A stretch of DNA of 64,000 nt from Chanos chanos (taxonomy: Eukaryota; Chordata; Actinopteri; Gonorynchiformes; Chanidae). Position 1 is the first letter of the stretch; each line of letters starts with the position of its first letter. The DNA lies in the NCBI RefSeq assembly GCF_902362185.1, contig NC_044497.1:38343001-38407000 (forward strand). The letters are read 5' to 3'. The position numbers and the translations under genes were made by a program. Below the pieces are notes generated by a model. The model ran no database searches and was not told where the DNA came from. It saw nothing but the letters and a program-made list of their open reading frames with translations. Shown in pieces: positions 10,809 through 22,214 of the stretch.

Positions 10809-12602
10809 GTAAGCAATAATTGTTTTTAAGGTAATGACTACAAGGAGATGTTCGATATGTTATTAAAATAAATACTGATTCGATTGGGCGGTAAGAAGGG
10901 TGGAAATGCACTCGTTCACGGTGCTTAATGAACTGAGTAGACCAGTTGTAGGGTATTTTAAATGACAGCAACCCAGTGAGAGTCACCGTAACGTTTCGAG
11001 AGTTTGTGAGTCAGAATTGTTTTGAAAAGCGGTGCATTAAGGGGGTATTTTAATTGTAAGGGGTTAAACCTGCGAGATTATCATACTGGCAGATGGTTTA
11101 GTTTCTCATTTTATGGTCGTGCAGCTCTCAGTATTATTTAGTCATGTTAAATTTAGATATAAATTTAACATGATATAATAGAGGGAAAAAATGATTACAC
11201 TGATGAACATTTATCAAATCATTTCTGGTTCTCATTTAAGTGGAGACATTTAGACGAATCGTGGCTGGATTTAACTCGCCTATCCAGTGATAATTTGAGA
11301 ATATTAGGGAAGTGCTTGCTGGTCGCATGTGTTTCAAGAGCTTCATGAGTCAGTGCATTTCTCTTGCAGTTGCTCTTATTCTCAGCTGCCTCTTCTCTTT
11401 CCCAGCTCACACATTTGGTGCTCCTTTTAATTCTCTCTCTCCTTCTCATTGGTGTGCCACTATGTTCATAATAGGGCTAATAGTGTAATATGGTGTTGGA
11501 TATCTATCTTCATTTCTCATGCACAGTGATAATATTCCACTTGTGATCATCAAGAGAAATGTTTCATACACAGTAAATGTCCAGATTAAAATGTGGCTTC
11601 ATCAGAAGGGAAGTTGTGATGAAGCAATGCATGTATTTCAGGGAAATCACACCCATCCGTGTTTGCCAAAACACCAAAAAGAACAGTAGCTTTGTCTGTC
11701 ACTGCCATGCTCTGTACCAGGACTATAGCTCTATTGATTTTTACATCCATTCTGACTTTCTGGCCCATATTTATCACCCTGGTATTTTTTTTTTATTTGA
11801 GACTGTTATTACTGAGGCAGTCTGGTGGCATTTCTTGGTTTAGGCTCCAAAGTCTATGGCTAATCTTCATACAAAAGCACTCAACCAGTCGGCCCCATAC
11901 TAAGTTGCTTGTTGCTTTTGTGTTGTGTCTGCGTATGTCAAAATGATCTGAACCTTAACCGTAACTGTTTAGCCTCAAGGCATCGAATATGTAAATCACG
12001 CTATCATTCAAGTCCTCTCAGTGCTATGATCTGTATTATGTATTGTAAAGTCAGTAGTTTCGTAACAAAGAACAGAGAAAACATCATCTTTCTTTGTGGG
12101 CTTTGTTGGGTTCATCTGAGGGTCTCAGTCCAGAACTAGTTTGAGGAGTGAGAACTGGGCACTAACTTGTCTTAGCATTACAATACAACACAGGTTCACT
12201 TTTTCAATGATAAAAATTATCTCTTTTGAACAATGATTTGTCCCCCATTACTGAGAACAGAATGTTCTGTGAAGCACTATCTTCTTCAAGGTTAAATTAC
12301 ATAACTCGGGTGAAATATAGTTATTTGGAATTTGCGGTATCTGCAAAAAAAATCTTCATTGTACAATGTGAGGCTGATTCTCTCTTTCTCCAATGACTCA
12401 GTGTAATTATCTGAGTTCATGAATTCATATCAGTGAGAGGCAGTTCAAAATGGGAATAGCAGAGGTGTATAAAGTATTTACAATGTTTGTATTTATTTTT
12501 GACTTGGAAACTGAAATGCTTTGACAAAGACGTCTTTTTCTTCAGGGCAATATGCCACATCAGTAATATCTTTTTTATTTCTCTTTTGAGAAAAAAACTC
12601 CT

Positions 12603-12786
12603 GGGCCCTGTTTCAGAAAGTGGGTTTAGTGAAAACTCAAAGTAAGTACTAAATGTCCTAACAGAAGAGCCGTATGGCTTTGTTTTGCTAGGAGAATGAA
12701 CCCATAAGGCTCTTCTATTAGGAGGTTTACAGCGTACTCTGAGTTAACTAAGTTTTCACTAAACCCGCTTTCTGAAACAGAGCCCT
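12603..12786. mobile_element. Fold-back MITE-like DNA transposon, non-autonomous
   Basis: About 184 bases with long imperfect terminal inverted repeats. The left end reads GGGCCCTGTTTCAGAAAG and then TGGGTTTAGTGAAAAC. The right end, read in reverse, is AGGGCTCTGTTTCAGAAAG and then CGGGTTTAGTGAAAAC, with two or three mismatches over more than 30 bases. A second inverted pair (CAGAAGAGCC / GGCTCTTCTA) lies inside, so the whole element can fold into one hairpin. There is no coding capacity. The superfamily cannot be named from this copy because no clear target-site duplication is visible. Confidence 0.75.
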
Positions 12787-12992
12787 GAAGTATGGTTGGA
12801 GATTTACTATTAAGTTCAGTGTTTTACTGACTTGGACTTTTGAGCAGAAGGCCCTCAAGTGACTTCACTGATAATTGACAATGCTGATTTTTAACAATAT
12901 GTAAGCCTTTATCTATTTTCACAAAGTTAAAAGGCTCAATAAGATAGACTGACATTCCCCAAAGACATGTTTGGTAAACAAATATGACGCAT

Positions 12993-12997
<5 letters not shown>

Positions 12998-13027
<30 letters not shown>
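12998..13027. repeat. (GT)n microsatellite
   Basis: About 15 uninterrupted TG units followed by a G-rich stretch (GAGGGCAGGGGGCGGGG). Confidence 0.95.
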
Positions 13028-13030
<3 letters not shown>

Positions 13031-14510
13031 TGAGGGCAGGGGGCGGGGTTGGCAGGGGGGATTTATCCTCTGCCTATGAGCTTAGTTTAAAGGATACTAA
13101 CATATTGTTGGGCTGTCGGTCAGCAGTCATGATAATCCATCTGTGGTTTTTCATAATAATGTAGGATGAGTTGATAAATTACTGGGATGAGCAACGTCGT
13201 GGTAATGATGTTACTGTCTACTTAGTATCTGACTTCTCACATGTCAGTTAAGAAATGAGTGACCACTGAGCCTAAAGCTTTCTTTTTTCTTTTTTTTTTT
13301 TTTTTGAGTGACGTGTTAGTCTTCTCAGACACCCAGTAAATGTTTACTGTAATTCCCTTCATATTCCTCCCATCTACTGTACAACATCATGTGTCCGGTG
13401 ACTTAATGCGTAGGGATTATCTACCAAAAACCCCTCCATCTCAGCCGTGGGCTACATGTCACAGAAAATATGACACATTGTGATACATGGACAGGGCTCT
13501 TAAAAAACTCTGACCTCATTTGCTGCTCTACACACAGGCATTGTCACTAGTTCTAGTTCTTTGTCTGATCTATCCAAAAGGGGCCACCTAGGCTTATATA
13601 TCATAATCGGAGAAAAAATAATAGAGATACTCAATTTTTGCTTGTTTATCTTTTGGGCTCAACCATCCACTCAGTGCGCTACAATCATTGAGTCTCCAGA
13701 TTTAGATATGCATGATTGGTCAATCAGTTGCCATGACAGTCGTGCTGTTACACTGTATATTACAATATGCTGTACATTAATAATTTAGGGGATGACTGAG
13801 TGTTTGACACTGCTTGCATTTGCAGGCTACTAATTTGCACAAAACATTGTAATACAGTTACACAGATGCAAGTCTTCACCCAGACATATTGTTTCTGCTC
13901 TTTTTAGAGTACCCATAGGTTTATTGACAGAAATCCCTAAGGTATTATGATGGCAGACCTGTTTGTATGTGATTGGACCTTCGCACAGTTTTAGATTCAA
14001 ATGATACGAGCACTGGTTACTCAAAACACAGACAACCTCTAATGATTAAAAACATGCAGATAGGATTATTACATCCATAGCCAGTGTCAAAGTAAAGAAA
14101 ATGGAGGGTTTAGGAACAAAAGGCAGAAATGTACTGCTCTGATCTGATTAGTGCCCTCAGGGCAAGATGAAGCTTCCTCTGTGGCACACTGTAGCCCTGG
14201 CATTGTACCCAGCCTGGTGGTGGACACTCCCCTTGGCACATCAATTATTATTCCCCTTTGTACACTCTTCTATTCGTGGTTATTTATATCTGTGTAATTG
14301 CTGCAGATTAACAATACCAGAACAGATAGGGAGGCTTCCTTTCATCTTAGCAATGTCAGATCTGTCGTCTTGCTTGCCATAAAGTATGAATATTTGCAAA
14401 AATGCCTGATCTCTGGAAGACTGTGTGTCTTTATGTGCGTATATGTGTAGTACCAAGCGGAAGAGCCACGGGCTAACACAGCCACTTTTGGAAACAATAA
14501 TAGAGCTAAC

Positions 14511-14546
14511 TGGTGTGTGTGTGTGTTTGTGTTTGTGTGTGTGTGA

Positions 14547-14580
<34 letters not shown>
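14511..14580. repeat. (GT)n-(GA)n compound microsatellite
   Basis: Interrupted TG repeats run directly into about twelve GA units. Confidence 0.95.
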
Positions 14581-15147
14581 TCTTTTGTTTTTTATAATAA
14601 TAACAGAGATGATGTGAAGATATTTCAGCTGGCCTACAGGGACTAAGTCAGTCTGACTGTTTGGGTTTTGATGTCAAACAGGCTAATGGTAGTGTGTACA
14701 TTTAATTTTGGTGTATTTTGGACGTATTGTTTGGCTTCAGAGAAGGAATCACCTTTTTATGTAAATCATATGGCTTTAAATTCATCATTTCAGTCATGAT
14801 AAGGCTTATCTTGTTGTCCAAAACTAGCAAGATGGCTTTATTTCACAGTCACATGTGAGACACTGACAAATGGGGAGAAATGTAATAAATAAAATTTTAA
14901 TATAATTTTAAATGTGCAAAAATATTCTCTGCATTTATATTGTTTGCTTTCCCTTTAAACAATTTTAATTTACCATAGGACAAAAAGGCATTTTAAAGAA
15001 TGCTACTTTTACTCCTGACTCAGCCTTGCAAATGAATTGGAAATGTGTGCATTTTAAATGGTAGTTGTTGGTGACACCATGGGATCATGGCCTGTTACCC
15101 CCCTGGCATTAATTTTGAAATTATCTTCCCAAAATAAAAATGTATTG

Positions 15148-15280
15148 TCTTTCTTTCTTCCTCTCTCTCTTTCTTCCTTCCTTCCCTCTTTCTCTCTTTC
15201 TTCCTTCCCTCTTTCTCTCTTTCTTCCTTCCTTCCTTCCTTCCTTCTTTCTCTCTTTCTTTCTCTCTTTCTTTCTTTCTT
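15148..15280. repeat. Pure pyrimidine tract (CTTT/CTTCC)n
   Basis: About 133 bases containing only C and T on the plus strand, built from TTTC, TTCC and TCTC units. Such homopurine-homopyrimidine mirror tracts can form triplex DNA. Confidence 0.95.
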
Positions 15281-16219
15281 AAAAGTCAGAGAGTCTTTAT
15301 GACAGATTTAGAGGGCCAAGTGCTAGTTTTCAGTGTGTTCAGTACAATCTGGATGAAGTTTATGTAAGTGAACATATGAACAGATTTGATGATGATACTG
15401 TAAAAAAAACCCCTCAAAATATTACACTTGTGAAGAAACACATTTCAGAATCAAACAAAAGAAAATATCTTCTCAGAAAATTGTCCCATTAACACTACAT
15501 TCAAAAACTAGATTGTAGGACTAGCTGACACACAATTGTGTTTACCCTCAATTTTCAGCCTAGATTAATGTTTTCACGAAACTGAATACATATAGCTTTA
15601 TTAATATAAAAAAAACTGCTGAATAAAAGAACTAGAGCACAGTTTTCATATGAAACATGGGGTCAGCATCACATGAGTTTCTCTACTGATGAGACTATGT
15701 GCATAAAATGACAAAAGAAAAAGATGAACTGAAACAGGAAGATGTGTATAGTGATTAAAAATGAGTGCATATCCTCAGAACCATTAAGTTGCATAATGAT
15801 TGTCAGTTGGTGTAAATGAGACCATTGTGGTGTAACAGGTCATTGTAAGTATTCCATTTGAGGTTCACAGGGTACAGGGCCTGACTTTTCAATTTCAAAT
15901 CAAATTTGTCAGTTGCTAACTTGGGTGTCTACATTAGTATTTGGCTTTGAGCTCAAGTTTGTACTTATTTCACAAAGAACCTAAAGTATCTTTGTTTGCT
16001 TTAGGTTTTTGTGAGGTCATATCTTAGGATTTACTCAAAGCCATATGATATAAAATGACTTATTTTATTGGTTACATCACCTATCATTTGGAGAAACTAA
16101 TTCTTTTGAACAAATAAAAGAGGAGTTTTAAATAAGACTGGTATACTTCCAGATATTAGCTTTCCTATTAGGAGAATCTAAAGAAAACAGTGTTTCTCAT
16201 AAAGAAGATATAGAACAGC

Positions 16220-16264
16220 ACTTTATTTATTTATTTGTTTGTTTATTTATGTATGTATGTATGT
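16220..16264. repeat. (TTTA)n/(TATG)n microsatellite
   Basis: TTTA and TTTG units followed by four TATG units. Confidence 0.9.
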
Positions 16265-19200
16265 TGGAAATAGTGGACTTGTACACACAGAAAGTGCTTG
16301 TCATGTCAGTATGACTCATGTATATTATACAAGACTCATATATTACTTCACAAGAGGAAAATGGCTTGCTAGAGCCACTGTCTGCCATAGTTAGTCAGTC
16401 AGTGACTCACCCAGTTAGTATCTGCCTGGCAATGAAGAAGTTCTCACGCCTAAGAGGTTGGTTTTTTTTTTGGAGTTGCTTTGGAGATACATTCTACAGG
16501 TCACATAGTACATTAGAAAAATCAAGCTCACTTCTTCGTGGGAAATGGAATAGTCTGCCTTTTTTGGGGGTGGGGGGTGTCTGCAGGAATGAGAGTTGGG
16601 TCAGAGAAATTGGATGTGGTCGGTGAGGTTGTGGACAAGGCCTGTGGCAGAGAGGGGGTGCTGCTATTTTTACGCCCCTCCAGTCTTTTTCCCACACTGC
16701 TGAAGAGCTGGGAATGCACAAGGGAAACCTCAGGCTCAACAAAACAGAAAATTTGGCATAAAAGGCCTTCCTTCTACCCTCTGATGTTCCTTGTCCACAT
16801 TAATGAGGGACATGTGTCTTGATCTCTGGAATTCCAGTACATGGTGCCCAGTAATGTGCAAATATAAGACATACACATAACAAACACAAAAAGATGGACA
16901 GACATGGATGTGGGACTACACATTGCTGCTACCGCATTTCTACATGTGCATATTGCTATGAACATATATGTATGTTTTCTGGGGCCATAAACATTAGTGT
17001 TTTGGGTTCTGATGTGTAATATATGTGTATAATGCCTCTAGCAACTGATAAATAATGAGGAGTGATTATAGTTGAATTCGGTTGTTGGAGTCAAACTTCC
17101 CTACCGTCTTTATCTTATGAGTATCAGTGACAGAGAGACCAAAACTGATTTGAGACGTCATTATTGAAATCAAACAAACCAGCCACTTAGGAATGGGCAG
17201 AAAGACAAAGGATTATAGAACAGGACATTTCATGGCTCAGTGTATAAATGTTTGTGGGTTTGTGCGAAATGCACACAAATAGAGACATAAAGATAGAGTA
17301 ATGGCCATTTCCTAATAGGTTCCAATATTACCAGTTCCAGTCAGTATGTATCTCTCTCTTCCTTTCTTAATCTGTAAACTGGCAGAAACTTAAAAATTTA
17401 CAATTGATGCTGGACAAGAGCTATGCTCTAGTCTGTACCACGGCTGGCTTCACGTTAGCAACCTCAGTCACTTCATAGCCTCAGTATCTTACTTGTATAC
17501 CTTTAAAGTTTTAGTCCTGGTCATCTCTGTACTTTGTACTTGCTTCGGTAATAAGAGAAAGGGTGGAGTTTTAGGAGTGTGATTCTGATTAAAGAAGAAT
17601 GCTAGACTGATTAGGACAGTCTGGCCATTTTTCCCCACTGGAGTTCCCGGCTGTGACAGGCATGCAGCCCTTGCATCCCGACAACTTGTCATCCCCCTCC
17701 ATGCAAAATGCATTCTGCACGTACACTGTTTCAACAGGGTCTGTATTGGATAACTGCAGCACCCACAGACTACACAGAGGTGGACCAGACCCAGGTCTTT
17801 ACAAAATGCTTTACTAAAACTGAAGTAGTGGACATGGCAACTCCTGAAATGAGAATCCATTTATTTTCCAAACAAATAGTTCTCTTTTTGGCCCCCACAT
17901 CTTTGATCCTTTTACATCAATCAAAGGATTGGCCAATGGCATCCACAGCAGTTTAGGCCCAGCGACACTTAATTTTTACACTTTTGTCACAATTGTGCTA
18001 CACCTCTACCAAGTTTCACCCCGACTATTTCAGTCTTAACAAATACAACAGATACCTTCTTGATGCAATTTAACAGAGCATGACCACAGGAAAGCAGGAA
18101 CAAATAAATAGATAAGTTTTTAGTAGTTCTACCCAACAACCACAAGCAGCAACATGGAAGAGCTCATAATTCAGTACTATATAACAGATGAGAGTATGCA
18201 TCTTACACCATTTACAGTTTTTTTGACCAGAAAGTAATTGGAATTAACTGACCATCCTTTGACCAGTTGGCTGTACTAATTGCTCTTACAGTTAACAGTT
18301 TCATTGACAATACCTGGTAGCAATTGTGTCCATGAGGCCACTATTCCTTTCTCTGCTAAGCCGCTTAGCTGACAACTCATTCGATGATTTAACCTGGTTT
18401 TAAAATTCCATTTTGATGCTCGTCAATTTGATATTGATCCAGCATCCATCATGGCTTGAAAACACAAGTCATCTCCCAGAGGAACATGCCTATACAGACA
18501 CATATTTGCCTAATTAAAGTAAATGGTTTGATAATACAGCTACTCTGATCTTTTCAAATGTTAACTGTCTGCATTCACACTGCCCCCCCATGAAGCACTT
18601 TTGACAGCCTAAGGTAGGACGCCTCCATGTTAGACAGGAGGAACAGCCAGGTACTACTGCACAGTTTTGTTTTCAGTGCATGAGGTGACACTTAGTTTAG
18701 ACTCTCTTTTGGTGTATGGTCTAATAATTTTTACAAAGATAGCCAGGCAAGTTAGCAAAGATGCAATTATAGACATATCTTACATATCTTAGCTGTGTAG
18801 GGATGGGATGATCATGATGGAAGTTTTCAATAATGGAAATCTGTCAGAGTGACAGAGACGTGAACATAATGATACCTTAACTTATTTATTTATTTATTTT
18901 TTAAGAGACAGTCACTTTCAGATGAGGAATTATGGCTACACATCGCCAGAGTTGAAGTCGGTAAATTGGTGCATGGATTTGACACTAAGTACCCTTTGTG
19001 TGTGTGTGTGTGTCAGACGGAGATAGGCTCTGCAAGTGTGGGGCCTCCCTTCTACTCCCACCTTGTCTATCACATCCCATCTTATCTGAATACAGCAGTG
19101 TTTCTTTCCTGCGTCACTCTCTCTCTTCTTCTCTTGTCTCTTGTTTCCCTCAGATGGACTGAGTGACTCTCAGGAGCTAGCTCCGACCTGATTGGAATCA

Positions 19201-20357
19201 AAGAGAAAGGAAATTCTCATAAGAAATAAACACTGTTGACGTTACAATTTGATCCTCAGCACTGTAGTAGTATTCAAAATATAATCATTCAGTTATCATG
19301 TGAGATGCCGCAAAATATATGGATTTCAATAAAATGAAATCCCCCCCATAAACCTCTGGGTTAAATAGTCATATCCTTATAAATTGTGACTGTAAGGCAA
19401 GCAAAGACTGGGAATCCAAAGGCATAACTAAATTATCAGACCTCTTTGTTGAGGGCAGCATAATATCAGTTTCCTGGCTTAAGGATAAAATAATACTAAT
19501 AGTCCAAAATATATATGCAATCATGAAACCACAGTATTCTGACTAGCGCTGGTTCGACATGGTTTTTTGACGTGGGAGAAAGACATAGGGAACATGTGAA
19601 ATCAATTTGTTTTTAAGAATGTTTTGGGTTTATACATAAATTCATCAGTAAAGAATAAATTCATTTGTTCGATTTAAGTTTTTGTGTCAAATGCGTGTTC
19701 ACCCCAGGAATCTGTTAGTGTTAGTCAAAGTTAATTTTCAACTGAAGTTACTGACTAAGCAGTCCCTCCACATGTCGAAGATAAATACATAACGGTTATT
19801 GATAGTGCTTCGAGGAATATTGTTGACATAAAAGGTGAAATATGGTTTAAATTCTGTTGTGCTATTATAATGCTGGAAAGGATGTCTTATAAGAGACTGT
19901 GATAAAGAAGCTCAAGACATACGCAAAATAACGCATGAGAACAATGACAGTTATTGTCTCTTTCTTTTCATTTTTTATCTTTTTTTTTATGAAATTAACA
20001 TAAAATTAAATACATAGAGAGAAGTGTTGAAGTATGGTCTGATTTTTTTTTTCATGATAGCACCTATTTAGACTATCTGTAATGTGTATTTATTTCTAAC
20101 ACGATTTCCCCTTTCTTTTTCCACCTTTTTCCAAAATGACTATGACCAATGAGGTTGTATACCTGAATATTTTGAAAAATTGATCTTATTGTTTTATTTA
20201 TCTAATTTACTTTTTTTTCCTTTTCTTTCCTTTTTTTTTTTTTTTTACTCCCCAGGCTATAACATTTAACTTTCTCAACGAACCATTTTTGTGCCTTTTT
20301 TTTTATCACTATAACATTTTCAAATCATGTGATGTAGCTGAGCTGGAAAATCTGTCT

Positions 20358-20360
<3 letters not shown>

Positions 20361-20400
<40 letters not shown>
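20361..20400. repeat. (GT)n microsatellite
   Basis: About 20 TG units, nearly uninterrupted. Confidence 0.95.
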
Positions 20401-20401
<1 letters not shown>

Positions 20402-20946
20402 ATGCATTTGTGTGTATGAGTGGGTGTGTGTAACACACCATAAATAGCCTACTCTGTCTAGTCAGAAACTGACTCACACAGCATCGGTCATGAATTTAAC
20501 AGATCATACGAGGGCTGAGTTAACAGAACATTCCTGTTGACTGGACCTTCAACTGTCAGTGCTAATGGCTGAAACAAACAGAATGACACTTTTTGTGGCT
20601 GAAATACAGATCTCATCTTCATATAGTTGCTGCGTTTCCTACAGACTAGGGAGCAATTGTTGCTCTCAGGTCTGTAGTGCTTATCATTGCTCTTCTTACC
20701 ACTCCGCTATCTAATCAATTCTGGACTTGTTTACCAGTAGAAGTGCATGTATGTGTTTGGTCCATGTCTTAAGAGGCCCTTTGTATTTGTGCTATTAAAA
20801 ATACTGGCCATGAGAAATAATAACATTGAAGACAGAACAGTCAGGAGAGCTTGCTGCTTTGATTTTCCTCAGAGATTGTCTATAATGTAAGTGCAGCTGT
20901 ATAGTTCTCTTTGTGGCTTGAGTGATCTCTGTTCTTCTGACGAAGT

Positions 20947-21023
20947 TTCTCTTCTCTTCTCTTCTCTTCTCTTCTCTTCTCTTCTCTTCTCTTCTCTTCT
21001 CTCCTCTCCTCTTCTCTTCTCTC
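20947..21023. repeat. (CTTCT)n pentanucleotide tract
   Basis: About a dozen CTTCT/TTCTC units on the plus strand, all pyrimidine for about 75 bases. The reverse strand translates as repeats of Arg, Glu and Lys, which is not a gene. Confidence 0.95.
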
Positions 21024-22196
21024 CACTGAGCAAATCTTCATATTTGGGTTTTCCCCACAGAAAGTGGCCAATACTGACCACTGGACAGGTATATTTGTGG
21101 ATTATTGTGTCAGGATGGCTCCACTAGCCTTGGCTTGTCTCTCAATGACAGCTCTTTCCTGCCCATCCCACACTCCAGCTTCCCTTTTGTACCTCCGTTG
21201 TTATTTTTACCCACACATGAGCAACTCCATCCGTCTGGTACATTGTGTAAGCCTATAGGCACTGTAAATTATTGAAAAGCGTCTTAACACTGGCTCTCTT
21301 GTCTGAGATAGTGCTGTGGACTAACAAATAAGTGTTGTTAACCCACATCTGTACCAATGATGTAAAGAATAGTGAAGCTTAGGACAAGGCCACAGGCTTC
21401 CATAGCCCACTGTGGATACACAATAATGTGTCTCACTTACATTATGGTCTCATTGCCCTCACTGTGAAATATTAGTTAATGGAAATTCCATTCACAGTGA
21501 ATGAAAGAATGAATGAATGAATTGCTTGTCTTTTGTCCAAAACAGAAAACAAACTTTGTGTTACATGATGAATTTGTTTGCTTTTCATGTAGTATTTTTG
21601 AATGGGTTTTAATGTTTAGTGCATGTTTACTGAGCAAATCAGTCATTGGCTGAGGACTATGGCTATTGCACAAGCTCATCCAGAATGGACAAAAGGCCAA
21701 CCCTGATCTACTAAATTAACTGAAATTTTTGCTTACATGAGGAAAAGATATCACAGGAAACTTGTCCTCAGAATTGCTGTCACAGGGTTTTAAACTCCAG
21801 GGATTTGTGCCATGTTGCCAGTGTGAGATAGTTCTACTCCAGATTTTGCCTTATATATCAGACTATGCTGAACATTTATGTACTGTTGAGTAGTGGGTGC
21901 TGGTTGTCTGTAAAATAGAAACTAGAATATGTGAACAGGGATGTGGCCGTGCGTGTTGAAACGGGTTTTATGTCCTATGACCTGTTTCACTACAGGAAAT
22001 GAGACACATTATGAAACACATTTGTCGAACCTTTATACAGCTGACATTATTAGATGTAGTGTAGTTGCAAAAAAGAGAAAACTACAAGAATGTGACCACA
22101 ACCAAATTTCACCAATGCTTTTTTCAGTGTTTCTATACTTGCTTTGAGTTTTTATCTGCTTTCTCACAGTCTGCCCGTGTATCTGTTTTCTTCCAG

Positions 22197-22214
22197 ATGG
22201 GAAACGCTCTGTAA
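22197..22214 (+). promoter_or_regulatory. Minimal upstream ORF in the march3 leader
   Basis: ATG GGA AAC GCT CTG TAA begins exactly at the exon edge and ends 28 bases before the main ATG. Its context depends on the last bases of the upstream exon, so its strength would vary with the leader used. Confidence 0.4.

Larger units (their letters stand above)
10809..22196 (+). other. Long non-coding stretch, probable march3 intron 1
   Basis: No convincing coding exon on either strand in about 11.4 kb. It holds a fold-back element, several microsatellites and AT-rich unique DNA. The open frames are short, low in complexity or repeat-driven. Confidence 0.4.

Noticed and set aside
10666-10986. 106-codon minus-strand frame
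   Set aside because: Overlaps the likely march3 promoter and leader. Composition is unremarkable and there are no splice signals.
20869-21081. Arg-Glu-rich minus-strand frame
   Set aside because: Translation of the CTTCT repeat, not a gene.
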